64,000 nt of DNA from NCBI RefSeq assembly GCF_900095215.1, contig NZ_LT606949.1, forward strand, positions 124,001 to 188,000, in the 5' to 3' direction. Source of the DNA: Polynucleobacter necessarius (GTDB lineage: Bacteria > Pseudomonadota > Gammaproteobacteria > Burkholderiales > Burkholderiaceae). Within the stretch, counting starts at the first letter, position 1, and each line of letters opens with the position of its first letter. Below are positions 9,367-18,329 of this stretch, piece by piece. The translations under genes were made by a program, and so were the position numbers. The notes beneath the pieces were generated by a model that saw nothing but the letters and a program-made list of their open reading frames with translations, did no database searches and was not told the origin of the DNA.

Positions 9367-10552
9367 GTGCTAATTTGGTTCCTCATCATTTACTGGGTTA
9401 TCTCAGTCGGAATTGGCTTGTGTGCAGCCCTCCGAGTGAAAGATACAGCTGATTTTGCCGCAGCTGGTCATAGCCTTCCTTTGCCGATCGTTACCGCAAC
9501 AGTATTGGCTACCTGGTTTTGGTCTGAAACCGTTTGAGGAATTCCAGCTATATTTTTAAAAGAAGGTCTTGGAGGCGTTGTCTCCGATCCGTTTGGATCT
9601 TCTCTGTGCCTCATTTTGGTGGGCCTCTTTTTTGCACGGCATGTATATAACCGTCGCATGCGTACTATTGGTGATTTCTTTCGTGAAAAGTATGGGCGTA
9701 GAGTAGGAGTTTTAGTGACTCTTTGTATCGTGGTTTCCTAATTGGGGTGGGTGGCTGCGCAAATTAAGGCTTTGGGCCTTGTATTTAATGTGGTGTCCGA
9801 GGGCAGTATTTCTCAAACAGGCGGTATGTTGATTGGCGCAGGTAGCGTATTGATTTACACTTTGTTTGGCGGCATATGGTCAGTCGCTATTACCAACTTA
9901 TCCAAATTCCGTGAAAGCTGCTTTGTTAGGCGGCGTACTGTATTTTATTTTCGCCTTTGTGCCGATGTATTTGTCTTACTCGGCGACCTTAATTAGTCCG
10001 GATTTGATCAAGGAATATCTCTCAACTGATCCGCAGATGATTTTGTCTAAATTGATTCTGAACCATGCGCCTTTAATTGCGCAGGTCATGTTCTTTGGTG
10101 CGCTTTTATCGGCGATTAAGAGTTGCGCTAGTGCAACCTTATTGGCGCCATCAGTGACTTTTGCTGAAAACATTGTTCGTGGATTTTTCAAGCATTTATC
10201 GGATCGGGATTTGCTTAAGGTCATGCGAATCACCGTTCTCTGTTTTTCGGTTGTGGTGACGTTCGTTGCCATCAATTCTCATCTGTCTAGTTTTAAGATG
10301 GTCGAAAGCGCCTATAAGGTGACTTTGGTGGCCGCATTTGTTCCGCTCGCCTTCGGGGTGCATTGGTCTCGTGCGAATTCTTTGGGCGGCTTGTTAGCCG
10401 TGGTTGGCGGTCTGACAGTCTGGATAAGCTGTGAAACCTTAGCGCCAGAAGCAATCATGCCTCCTCAGTTGGCTGGCTTGGTGGCCAGTATTGTGGGAAT
10501 GCTTTTGGGGAGCTTAGTGCCTAGAGATCAGTTAAAAGTGGTTTCAAGTTAA
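9367..10552 (+). pseudogene. Sodium:solute symporter (SSS family), two stops and an internal deletion
   Basis: The frame starts at GTG 9367, with an AAGGAG ribosome binding site at 9352-9357, and encodes SSS-type membrane segments (LIWFLIIYWVISVGIGL; ATWFWSETV). It is broken by TGA at 9535-9537 and TAA at 9739-9741. Near 9895-9905 the frame changes and the alignment to the family jumps from the segment ending GGIWSVAIT directly to NSVKAALLGGVLYFIFAF. That implies a deletion of roughly 90-110 codons. The C-terminal part then stays open to 10552. The original substrate cannot be told; SSS proteins carry proline, pantothenate, sugars or small acids with Na+. It is first in a run of four pseudogenes. 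Confidence 0.9.
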
Positions 10553-10651
10553 TTTTGCTTAAAAAATAAGCACCTAATAAATTGTTGCATCGCAAAACAA
10601 TCCCATTCAAATGAGCGTAATACAAAATTTTTTAGTTCTTATGGAGTTCCT

Positions 10652-11607
10652 ATGAAAATCTGTGTGATTGGTGTGGGAGGCGCAATTGGCGGCTACTGAG
10701 CTGTCATGTTGGCGCGAGCAGGTAATGACGTAACCGTTGTTGCGCGCGGCGCTACTTGAGCCGCGATCAAAGAGGGTGGTCTTGCTTTGATTATGGATGA
10801 CCAGCCAGAGCCTTTGGTTTCTCAAGTAAAAGCGGTGGAAAAAATTCGTGATGCAGAAACTCCGGATGTAGTCATTCTGGCTGTGAAGGCGCATCAAGTT
10901 GAGCCGATCATTGATGACTTAGCTGCCATCATGGGCCCAGAAACTATTTTGATTCCCATGCAAAACGGAATTCCTTGGTGGTATTTCCAGCAGTTGGGTG
11001 GGAAGTACCAAGACCATTCAGTAGAAACAGTAGATGCTGGTGGCGTAGCTAAGAATGCTATTAATTCAAACAATAGTAGTGTATCCAGCAACCTTTACTC
11101 AGACGCCTGGCGTCATTCGTCACGTTGAAGGTAATCGCTTCCCGTTGGGTGAATTGGATGGCAAAACTACTGAGCGTATTCAGAAGATGTCAGAAATGAT
11201 GTGTGCGACTGGCTTTAAGTCACCCATCTTGGATGATATCCGATCCGAAATTTGGCTCACGTTATGGGGCAGCATGACTTTCAACCCAATCAGCTCGCTG
11301 ACTCATGGCACTTTGGAGGGTATCTGCCAACCAAAGAGTTGGCGCGCAACATGATGGCTGAAGCCCAGACAATTGCCGAGAAGTTAGGTGTGACTTTCCG
11401 GATGGATATTGAGCGTCGCATCGCTGGTGCCGAAAAAGTGGGTAAGCACAAGACGTCTCTATGTTGCAAGACTTGGAAGCTGGCCGTAGTTTGGAAATTG
11501 ATGCATTGTTAGGGTCGGTGATTGAGCTTGGCAAGATTACGCAAACACCAACACCTTGTTTGAATACAGTCTTTGCTTTGACAAAATACCTGGATGAAAA
11601 CGTGTAA
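10652..11607 (+). pseudogene. panE: 2-dehydropantoate 2-reductase (PanE family), two stops and three frameshifts
   Basis: PanE/ApbA enzymes reduce ketopantoate to pantoate with NADPH in pantothenate synthesis. From ATG 10652 the frame gives the Rossmann motif (VIGVGGAIGGY) and is then hit by TGA 10697-10699 and TGA 10757-10759. It continues through LAVKAHQVEPIIDDL and PMQNGIPWW, then shifts frame near 11060-11075 (VVYPATFTQTPGVIRHVEG), near 11320-11335 (PTKELARNMMAEAQ) and near 11455 (MLQDLEAGRSLEIDALLGSVIELG), and ends naturally at 11605-11607. The total of about 318 codons is the family length. Five lesions make it a firm pseudogene. Some PanE relatives act on other 2-oxo acids, so the original role could differ. 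Confidence 0.92.
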
Positions 11608-11670
11608 GCTTCTAAAGGAAGCTTAGCGTTGCCATCGGTATCAGGCTACTAAGTAATTAAATCGCTTCAA

Positions 11671-11715
11671 ACAAAAAACCCTTGCTACGTTGAGTAGCAA
11701 TGGTTGTTTGTTTTA
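11671..11715. terminator. Candidate bidirectional terminator between panE and FAH remnants
   Basis: AACC-c-TTGCTAC (11677-11688) pairs with GTAGCAA-t-GGTT (11694-11705) around a GTTGA loop, with one mismatch. It is flanked by a T-rich run on the right (TGTTTGTTTT) and an A-rich run on the left, so it could end transcripts from both converging remnants. Confidence 0.6.
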
Positions 11716-11737
11716 AAGACTGCCAGTATTCTAGGAA

Positions 11738-12490
11738 TTATTCGAAGCGATTATCCAAGCGCCCAACGTCGTCAATAATGATGTTGACATTGCTGCCAGG
11801 TTTCATTGAGCCAACGCCAACAGAGGTGCCGCAAGCCAATAATGTCGCCAGCTTCTAGTGGAACGTCTTGCGAAAGCAGACTTACCAATTTGGCAGATGC
11901 AAAGAGCATGTCTGAAATAGGATAGTTTTGACGCTCTTGATCATTCAGAATCGTTTTAATGCTGAGTTTGCTAGGGTCTACATCGGTTGTAATGTAAGGT
12001 CCAATACACCAAAGGTATTAAAGCTCTTCGCACGAGTCCACTGCGCATAGCCAGGATCACGATTCAGAATTTCAATGGCGGTAACGTCATTGGTACATGT
12101 GTAGCCAAAGATGGCTTTGGGCGCTTCTGCTTCGTCGACGTCATGGCAGCGTTTGCCGATCACGGTACCAAGTTCACCTTCGTAAACCACTTTTCCGGAG
12201 TATGACTTAGGTGTGCGAATCACTTGGTTTGCCGCGAGGAAGAAGTTGTTCCATTTGAGGAAGTACAATGCGGGTACGGTATGCTCAAGCTTGATCACCA
12301 ATGCATGAAAGTTATCTACCATCGCAACCATTTTTGATCGAGTACAAGGGATATCAATCGTGATGTCAGCCAATTTGAGGGTTTCGCCGGTAGCCTTAGG
12401 CCCGTTGAATAAATCACCTTCGTACACGGCAATTTGATCGCCTTGCACTTGTCCTGGTCCACTTTTTTCTTGATGCTGAAAGCGCAGCAT
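11738..12490 (-). pseudogene. Fumarylacetoacetase (FAH) family hydrolase, two frameshifts
   Basis: FAH-fold enzymes cleave or isomerise 2-oxo acid derivatives in aromatic or sugar-acid breakdown. The first frame, from ATG 12490, carries FAH-like sequence (KSYSGKVVYEGELGTVIG, GYTCTNDVTA, RAKSFNTFGV). It leaves frame near 12002; the second piece continues as GPYITTDVDPSKLSIKT and LLSQDVPLEAGDII. A further one-base lesion near 11838 puts the terminal part (GTSVGVGSMKPGSNV, then VGRLDNRFE) in a third frame ending at TAA 11738-11740. Repaired length is about 250 residues, fitting the family. The exact substrate is unknown. Confidence 0.88.
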
Positions 12491-12516
12491 ATGCGATATC
12501 TTACAGGTATGAATTG

Positions 12517-13452
12517 ATGTCTAAGACTTCTGAGCTCACCTTTGCACCAGAACAGGATCAACCTGTTCGGTATATAAGAGTGAACCCGAAGCTATTACCT
12601 GGGGTTGTGTTATGACAACCCTTATACCTGGGCACATTAGATTGATGTGCCATTTTCGCCTCTCAAAAACCGCTTTCCCAGTCTGTTTTGGGGCTCATTA
12701 CTACGGCTGTTCCATATGACTCCACCAAGGGTGCGAAAGTTCAGGGTGCGCCTTATAACGCCGAGGCAAAGTTTTATCAGCCATATCGACAATCAATCGA
12801 TGGAGATATCGATTTAAGAATCGCTCATGTGGGGATTGATCGTCGCAATGCCAATATGGAAGATAGCAATTGCTGGTTTCCGTTGGCCGCCGCTAAGCGA
12901 GCGCTTGCAGGCGGGGAGATAAAGGCGCTTCCCCCGAATGTTTATGGCTTACCAACCAATCGAAGTCAGCGTCATACGTTGGAGGTTGATGCACCTCGAA
13001 TTTTGGAGATGCTCACAGCGGATAGCGTGGATGTAGTGGTGGTAATTCCAAATTGCCCGATATGCCATCAGGGTCAAAGTCTATTGGCGTGTTATTTAGA
13101 GTCCGCAGGAATTTCAACTGTGGTGATTGGTGCGGCAAAAGATATTGTTGAGTATTGTGAGGTGTCGCGATTTTTATTGAGCGATTTTCCTGTGGGAAAT
13201 GTAGCCGCAAAGCCAAATGATATTGCTGCACAAGATTTAAATTTTCGGTTAGCTGTGCGTCTACTTGAGTCTGCTCCCGGACCTCGCACAGCACTTCAAG
13301 CGCCATTGGTATGGTCTGTCGACTCATCCTGGAAATTAGATTATTCAAATTTAGAAAGATTATCGGCGCAAGAAATTGCGCGTTTGCGTGAATAGGCTGA
13401 GCGGGCGCGAATTACAGCGCGTGAACTCAGAGTCAATAGCCTACGGACTTAA
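12517..13452 (+). pseudogene. GrdB-like (glycine/betaine reductase selenoprotein B-related) family gene, multiply broken
   Basis: The main open part (12688-13395) resembles a widespread proteobacterial family distantly related to glycine/sarcosine reductase component B. Marks are VVVVIPNCPICHQGQSLL, AAKDIVEYCEVSRFLLSDFPVGN and a C-terminal APLVWSVDSSW. The function of these non-clostridial members is not established. The start appears to be ATG 12517 (MSKTSELTF). The frame then shifts near 12607-12611 (YDNPYTWAH), meets TAG 12638-12640, and shifts again in the A5 run 12665-12669 (PLSQSVLGLITTA). A further TAG at 13393-13395 splits off a short tail that would end at TAA 13450-13452. At least four lesions argue for a real pseudogene. 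Confidence 0.8.
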
Positions 13453-14453
13453 GTCTGCCTTTTGAGAGAGTAAGCGCATAGCGCCTCTAAGGCCTTACTA
13501 GCTTCGTTTGCGGGGAAAGCTTTTAGGCAAGATAAGGCTAAGTCTGCTTCCCGTTTGGCTGCAGCTTGTGTGTAATCGAGTGCGCCCGAGTTTTGTACGG
13601 CAGCAAGAATCTGCGCGAATACATCCTCTGGTAAATCTTGATTTTGTTCAATTGCAGCGCGAACTAAAAGGCGTTCTTCCTTGCTGCCATTTTCTAATAG
13701 GTAAAACAGTGGCAGCGTAGGTTTGCCTTCACGTAAATCATCACCAGCATTCTTACCCATCTGCGCAGCATTCGCTGTGTAATCCAGCAAGTCATCCATC
13801 AATTGAAACGCGGTACCAATATGACGTCCAAACGCGGCAGCTTGTTCGCGTTGCGCATCACTAGCATTTGCCAAAATAGCGCCCAACTCGGTTGATGCTT
13901 CAAATAGCTTAGCTGTTTTGTAGCGAATGACTTGTAAGTAACTTGCTTCATCCACTTCCGGGTCATTCATATTCAGAAGTTGGAGTACTTCACCTTCGGC
14001 AATCGTATTGGTTGCATCGGAGAGGATTTGCATGACCCGCAGATCATTTGGCCCCACCATCATTTGGAAGGCTCTGGAATACAAAAAGTCACCCACTAAA
14101 ACACTGGCGGCATTGCCGAAAGCGGCATTAGCGGTTTCGCGACCTCTTCTGAGGGTGGATTCATCCACAACGTCGTCATGCAGGAGGGTGGCCGTGTGAA
14201 TAAATTCAACTACAGCCGACATTTCCAGGGTGTGGGGGGTTTCTTGGCCATTGGCCAGGGCTTTAGCCACCAGCATCAATAGGGCCGGTCTGACCCGCTT
14301 GCCGCCGGCCTGGATGATATAGGTCGAGATTTGGTCAATTAAGGCGACTTTTGAGACTAAACGCTGACGGATAACCTCGTCTAAGGCCTTGAAATCTAAG
14401 GCAATTGAGGCGAGGATTTGGCTTAAGTCATTGATTTTGACAGTGCTGGGCAT
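13449..14453 (-). CDS. ispB: IspB, octaprenyl diphosphate synthase
   Basis: IspB extends farnesyl diphosphate with isopentenyl units to make the side chain of ubiquinone. Both Asp-rich motifs are present: DDVVD (within LLHDDVVDESTLRRGR) and DDLLD (within QLMDDLLDYTANA). The start was set at ATG 14453 (MPSTVKINDL), giving 334 residues, because the upstream in-frame extension is not protein-like and crosses the divergent rplU promoter region. The gene is divergent from rplU, the common ispB|rplU-rpmA arrangement in proteobacteria. Its 3' end overlaps the GrdB-like remnant by 4 bp. The exact chain length is inferred from context. Confidence 0.94.
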   Translation of the reverse strand: MPSTVKINDLSQILASIALDFKALDEVIRQRLVSKVALIDQISTYIIQAGGKRVRPALLMLVAKALANGQETPHTLEMSAVVEFIHTATLLHDDVVDESTLRRGRETANAAFGNAASVLVGDFLYSRAFQMMVGPNDLRVMQILSDATNTIAEGEVLQLLNMNDPEVDEASYLQVIRYKTAKLFEASTELGAILANASDAQREQAAAFGRHIGTAFQLMDDLLDYTANAAQMGKNAGDDLREGKPTLPLFYLLENGSKEERLLVRAAIEQNQDLPEDVFAQILAAVQNSGALDYTQAAAKREADLALSCLKAFPANEASKALEALCAYSLKRQT

Positions 14454-14528
14454 GCAAGATATAATAATAAGCCTAGCTGGTCCAGGGTGGATTAGCTTAA
14501 ATGTAGATATTAATTGAGGTTTCAAACC

Positions 14529-14840
14529 ATGTACGCGGTCATAAAAACCGGTGGCAAACAGTATAAAGTTGCTGCAGGCGAAAAATTGAAAATAGAACAG
14601 ATACCAGCGAAAATCGGCAGCGAAATCACTCTTGACCAAGTCCTCGCCGTTGGCGAAGGCGCTTCACTGAAATTAGGTGATCCATTGGTTAATGGTGCAG
14701 CTGTGATGGCCACTGTTGTCTCCCAGGAACGTCAGGATAAAGTGACAATCTTTAAGATGCGCCGTCGCAAGCATTATCAAAAGCACCAAGGCCATCGTCA
14801 GCATTTCACTGAAATTTTGATCAACACGATTAAAGCCTAA
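14529..14840 (+). CDS. rplU: 50S ribosomal protein L21
   Basis: The 103-residue product begins [14 protein letters not shown] and ends with the L21 signature region ([16 protein letters not shown]). L21 binds 23S rRNA next to L20. ATG 14529 was chosen over a TTG at 14514 because L21 proteins start at MYAVI. It is followed by rpmA after 19 bp in the usual L21-L27 operon, divergent from ispB. Confidence 0.98.
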   Translation: MYAVIKTGGKQYKVAAGEKLKIEQIPAKIGSEITLDQVLAVGEGASLKLGDPLVNGAAVMATVVSQERQDKVTIFKMRRRKHYQKHQGHRQHFTEILINTIKA

Positions 14841-14859
14841 TTCAGGGTAGGAGAAAGAT

Positions 14860-15120
14860 ATGGCACAGAAAAAAGGCGGCGGCTCAACACGAAATGGCCG
14901 CGACTCAGAATCGAAACGCTTAGGCGTTAAGGTATTTGGCGGCGAGCATATTAACGCTGGCAGCATCATCATTCGTCAACGTGGCACACGTGTTCATCCA
15001 GGTGCTAACGTTGGTATTGGTAAAGATCACACTTTGTTTGCCTTAATTGACGGACAAGTGGAATTTGGCGTTAAGGGTGCTTTGAAGAAGGCCCAAGTTT
15101 CAGTCTTGCCTCGTTCATAA
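14860..15120 (+). CDS. rpmA: 50S ribosomal protein L27
   Basis: The 86-residue product has the L27 start [15 protein letters not shown], the flexible N-terminal tail that reaches the peptidyl transferase centre, and the core [14 protein letters not shown]. An AGGAGAAAG ribosome binding site lies just before ATG 14860. It is cotranscribed with rplU; a strong terminator follows at 15178-15203. Confidence 0.98.
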   Translation: MAQKKGGGSTRNGRDSESKRLGVKVFGGEHINAGSIIIRQRGTRVHPGANVGIGKDHTLFALIDGQVEFGVKGALKKAQVSVLPRS

Positions 15121-15177
15121 GGCGCCTGACTGAGATACGTTTGATTCAGATTTATTCCGAATTTAACTCTTAGGAAC

Positions 15178-15203
15178 AGGCCTCGCTAAGCGAGGCCTTT
15201 TTT
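15178..15203 (+). terminator. Rho-independent terminator of rplU-rpmA, abutting the obgE start
   Basis: A perfect 9-bp stem AGGCCTCGC (15178-15186) / GCGAGGCCT (15190-15198) with a TAA loop runs into a T6 tract (15198-15203). It fits a strong terminator for the ribosomal protein operon. Only four bases separate the T tract from the obgE ATG at 15208, so transcripts reaching obgE must read through it or start within or very near it. Confidence 0.93.
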
Positions 15204-15207
15204 ATTC

Positions 15208-16329
15208 ATGAAATTTATAGACGAAGCACGTATTGAAGTGATTGCCGGGCAAGGTGGTACCGGAAGCGCCTCTATGCGCCGTGAAAAGTTCATTGAATTT
15301 GGCGGACCTGACGGCGGCGATGGCGGTAAGGGTGGAAGCGTGTGGGCAACTGCTGACCGTAATATCAACACTTTGATTGATTACCGTTACGCAAAAACCC
15401 ATACCGCTAAAAATGGCGAGCCTGGTCGTGGCGCAGATTGTTATGGTCGCGCTGGTGATGACATTGAATTGCGTATGCCTGTGGGCACTATCATTTCTGA
15501 CTATGAAACTGGTGAACCTATCGCAGACTTAACTACGCACGGTGAGCGTCTTTGTTTGGTTCAAGGCGGTGTTGGTGGTTGGGGCAACATTCACTTTAAG
15601 AGCAGTACGAATAGAGCGCCACGTCAAAAGACGAATGGCAAACCTGGTGAGCGTCGCAAACTCAAACTTGAATTAAAAGTATTGGCTGATGTCGGTTTAT
15701 TGGGTATGCCTAATTCGGGTAAATCTACTTTGATTACCGCAGTGTCAAATGCGCGTCCAAAGATCGCAGATTATCCATTCACAACCTTGCATCCAAACTT
15801 GAGTGTAGTGCGTGTTGGTAATGAACGCAGCTTTGTTATCGCTGACATTCCTGGTTTGATCGAGGGTGCCGCTGAGGGTGCTGGTTTGGGCCATCGCTTC
15901 TTGCGCCACTTACAACGTACCGGTGTGTTGCTTCATCTGGTGGACATCGCTCCTTTTGATGAAAACGTGGATCCGGTTGCCGATGCGAATGCGATTGTGA
16001 ATGAGTTGCGTAAATACGATGAGGCTTTGGTTGAAAAACCACGTTGGCTGGTGCTCAATAAAGTCGACATGATTCCAGAAGAGGATCGCAAAAAGGTAGT
16101 TACAGACTTTGTGAAAAAGTTTAAGTGGAAAGGTCCAGTATTTGAGGTCTCGGCTTTGACTGGCATGGGTTGCGATAAGCTTTGCTATTCTCTGCAGGAT
16201 TATTTAGATTCCGTGCGCCGTGATCGGGATGATGCTGATGAGCGTGCTCAAGATCCCCGCTATCAAGACCAAACAGAAGATAAAAAAACCAGATTAAATA
16301 TCCTACTAATTCCTTCCTATGAACGCTAA
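15208..16329 (+). CDS. obgE: ObgE/CgtA, ribosome-assembly GTPase
   Basis: Obg GTPases act in 50S subunit maturation and stress signalling. The Gly-rich Obg fold is at residues 1-160 ([20 protein letters not shown]), then the G domain with G1 [10 protein letters not shown]3 DIPG and G4 NKVD. At 373 residues it is full length. ATG 15208 is certain because MKFIDEA is the universal family start, yet no Shine-Dalgarno sequence is visible: the bases just upstream are the T tract of a terminator. The 3' end overlaps proB by 11 bp, suggesting coupled translation. Confidence 0.97.
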   Translation: MKFIDEARIEVIAGQGGTGSASMRREKFIEFGGPDGGDGGKGGSVWATADRNINTLIDYRYAKTHTAKNGEPGRGADCYGRAGDDIELRMPVGTIISDYETGEPIADLTTHGERLCLVQGGVGGWGNIHFKSSTNRAPRQKTNGKPGERRKLKLELKVLADVGLLGMPNSGKSTLITAVSNARPKIADYPFTTLHPNLSVVRVGNERSFVIADIPGLIEGAAEGAGLGHRFLRHLQRTGVLLHLVDIAPFDENVDPVADANAIVNELRKYDEALVEKPRWLVLNKVDMIPEEDRKKVVTDFVKKFKWKGPVFEVSALTGMGCDKLCYSLQDYLDSVRRDRDDADERAQDPRYQDQTEDKKTRLNILLIPSYER

Positions 16330-17107
16330 AAAAACTCAACGGATTGTTGTCAAAGTAGGTTCCAGCCTCGTTACTAATAATGGCGAAGGCTTGGATCATG
16401 CTGCGATTGCGATGTGGGCTGAGCAAATGGCTCGCCTATTGAAAGCTGGCCATGAAGTATTGATGGTCAGTTCAGGGGCTATTGCGGAAGGTATGCAGCG
16501 TTTAGGTTGGACTAAGCGCCCACAAGAAATTCATCAATTACAGGCTGCCGCCGCTGTTGGTCAAATGGGTTTAGTGCAAGTGTACGAGAGTTGTTTTGCC
16601 CGCTTTAATTTGCGCAGTGCCCAGATTTTGTTGACGAACGCGGATTTGGCGGACGCCGAACGCAACGCCAATGCCAGAGCAACGCTAGATACTTTGTTGA
16701 AGCTAGGTGTTGTTCCGATCATTAATGAGAATGACACAGTCGTAACCGATGAAATTAAGGTCGGTGATAACGACAGTCTTGCTGCCTTGGTGACCAATTT
16801 AATTCATGCGGATCTCTTGGTGATTTTGACTGACCAGGGCGGTCTCTTTACGGCCGATCCACGTCAACATCCCAATGCCACACTGCTAACAGAGGTTGTT
16901 GCTGGAGATCCTGCTCTAGAAAAAATGGCAGGTGGCGCAGCCAGTGAACTCAGTAAAGGCGGCATGTTAACCAAAGTGTTGGCCGCCAAAATTGCTGTGA
17001 AAACTGGCGCAGCGACAGTGATTGCGTATGGGCGTGAGTCTAATGTGTTAACTCGTCTATTGGCAGGCGAGAAAATCGGAACCTATTTAGATCCCCTCAA
17101 CAATTAG
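16319..17107 (+). CDS. proB: ProB, glutamate 5-kinase (amino-acid kinase domain only)
   Basis: ProB phosphorylates glutamate at the gamma-carboxyl, the first step of proline synthesis; the partner ProA is at 58694-59971. The amino-acid kinase fold is complete: KVGSSLVTN at the start, SSGAIAEG, the NENDTV motif and SKGGMLTK. The product stops at 262 residues, right after the kinase domain, so the C-terminal PUA domain of the usual ~370-residue enzyme is absent. The next 10 bp lead straight into the convergent lipoprotein remnant, with no PUA trace. Short kinase-only forms are known in other bacteria, so activity is likely. Translation is probably coupled to obgE by the 11-bp overlap. Confidence 0.93.
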   Translation: MNAKKTQRIVVKVGSSLVTNNGEGLDHAAIAMWAEQMARLLKAGHEVLMVSSGAIAEGMQRLGWTKRPQEIHQLQAAAAVGQMGLVQVYESCFARFNLRSAQILLTNADLADAERNANARATLDTLLKLGVVPIINENDTVVTDEIKVGDNDSLAALVTNLIHADLLVILTDQGGLFTADPRQHPNATLLTEVVAGDPALEKMAGGAASELSKGGMLTKVLAAKIAVKTGAATVIAYGRESNVLTRLLAGEKIGTYLDPLNN

Positions 17108-17110
17108 TTT

Positions 17111-17676
17111 TTAGTTAATTTGGCCAAAGGAATTGGACGGCTTTGTGCCGCCAGTAAACCCATGTGGAGTCAGGAATTGAAGAAAGGTTTTGATATTTTT
17201 TTCCTGGGAGCTAAAGTTGCAAAAAGCACCTTGTGCCAGAGCGGCTTGATAGCGATTTGGCACGTTACTTTGAATGCTGCCAAGTAGACAGTGGATTTTC
17301 TTTCCAGGCTCCGTTTTCTAAGGTGCCATAGAGGCGCCACTGAAATGAATCGCAACGAATACCTTCGTACTGAGTTTGAATGCTGCCGCTGGGACTAGTC
17401 ATGACAACGATATAATGAGTAACCCCATCTGCGCCGATGAGGATGGAGTCCGTATCGACGGCAAACTTAAAGATGGTGTGCTGAGAAACGTAAAAAGGAA
17501 GTAACGTGGATTGGTTAGGCGGGTTTAGGGGCATCGCCGTTGTGCCTTCTTTAAACACCATGGGTGCAAAAGGATCTACTCCACTAATTTAGCGCATCAC
17601 CTCCACACGCGGATAATCCTAGGCTTAGAATGAGGCCGTAAAAATAGAGCAAGGTCCGTTTTAATCTAGTGGTCAT
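17111..17676 (-). pseudogene. CNP1-like family lipoprotein, two frameshifts
   Basis: The frame from ATG 17676 gives a lipoprotein signal peptide ending LSLGLSACGGDALN, with lipobox LSAC. It meets a stop within 25 bp after the cysteine region (near 17577-17590). The mature part restarts in another frame (VDPFAPMVFKEGT) and matches the CNP1-like family: HTIFKFAVDTDSILIGADG, PSGSIQTQYEGIRCDSF. A second lesion near 17275 shifts the end into another frame (NVPNRYQAALAQGAFCN), which stops at 17111-17113. The family has no settled function. The position between proB and rppH is the usual one in this bacterial group. Confidence 0.8.
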
Positions 17677-17681
17677 TTGAG

Positions 17682-18281
17682 CTAATCTTTTTTATCTTTT
17701 GGGTTTTCGTCTTTAGGTTGTTCGTGAGAGCCACCATAAAAGGATTGCATGAGATCTAGAGGGGTTCCCCATGCGAGTTGCTGCATGCGCATACCTCGTG
17801 AAAGGTAGCGTGCTAGCTCGGATAGGGCTAGTTGATAGACTTCACGTTTAAAACCAACCACTGCGTCTAATTGGATCCAGAAGGGAACCCAGCGCCAAGC
17901 GTCGAATTCAGGATGCTCGGAAGCGCGTAATTGAATGTCGCTATCTAGACCTACTAAGCGCAAAAGAAACCAGATTTGTTTTTGTCCCCGATAAGCGGCT
18001 CGATGTACGCGGGTAGAGTTCTGGCGGCGGAGGTATTCCTCAGGGACGTCGTAGCGAAGCCAATCCCTGGTCCGTCCAATAATCTGGACATGTTCCGGCA
18101 GTAAGCCAACCTCCTCATGCAATTCGCGGTACATAGCCTGTTCAGGGCTTTCACCATGCTGAATCCCGCCTTGCGGGAACTGCCACGAATGCTGCCAAAC
18201 GCGTTTTCCCCAGAAAACCTCGTTACGGCTGTTGAGGAGGACAATGCCGACATTCGGGCGATACCCTTCACGGTCAAGCAT
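17682..18281 (-). CDS. rppH: RppH, RNA pyrophosphohydrolase (NUDIX)
   Basis: RppH removes pyrophosphate from triphosphorylated mRNA 5' ends and so starts RNase E-dependent decay. The start [15 protein letters not shown] and the NUDIX box ([20 protein letters not shown]) are intact at residues 38-60, and FPQGGI and the WVPFW region match the family. The 199-residue length includes a charged tail ([13 protein letters not shown]). It is divergent from proS with about 48 bp between starts. The overlapping CNP1-like gene downstream is dead, while this one shows no lesion. Confidence 0.95.
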   Translation of the reverse strand: MLDREGYRPNVGIVLLNSRNEVFWGKRVWQHSWQFPQGGIQHGESPEQAMYRELHEEVGLLPEHVQIIGRTRDWLRYDVPEEYLRRQNSTRVHRAAYRGQKQIWFLLRLVGLDSDIQLRASEHPEFDAWRWVPFWIQLDAVVGFKREVYQLALSELARYLSRGMRMQQLAWGTPLDLMQSFYGGSHEQPKDENPKDKKD

Positions 18282-18329
18282 GATCGTGCCTCAAATCCTT
18301 TAAAATCAACGATTTGATTATATCCATAC

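Noticed and set aside
9535..10759. Three TGA codons (9535, 10697, 10757) as a sign of TGA read as tryptophan
   Set aside because: The same genes also carry TAA stops or frameshifts, and Trp in intact genes is encoded by TGG, so these are ordinary nonsense mutations.
11606..11624. Hairpin AAGCTTC/GAAGCTT at the panE stop as a terminator
   Set aside because: There is no T run after it; the stronger hairpin at 11671-11715 is a better candidate.
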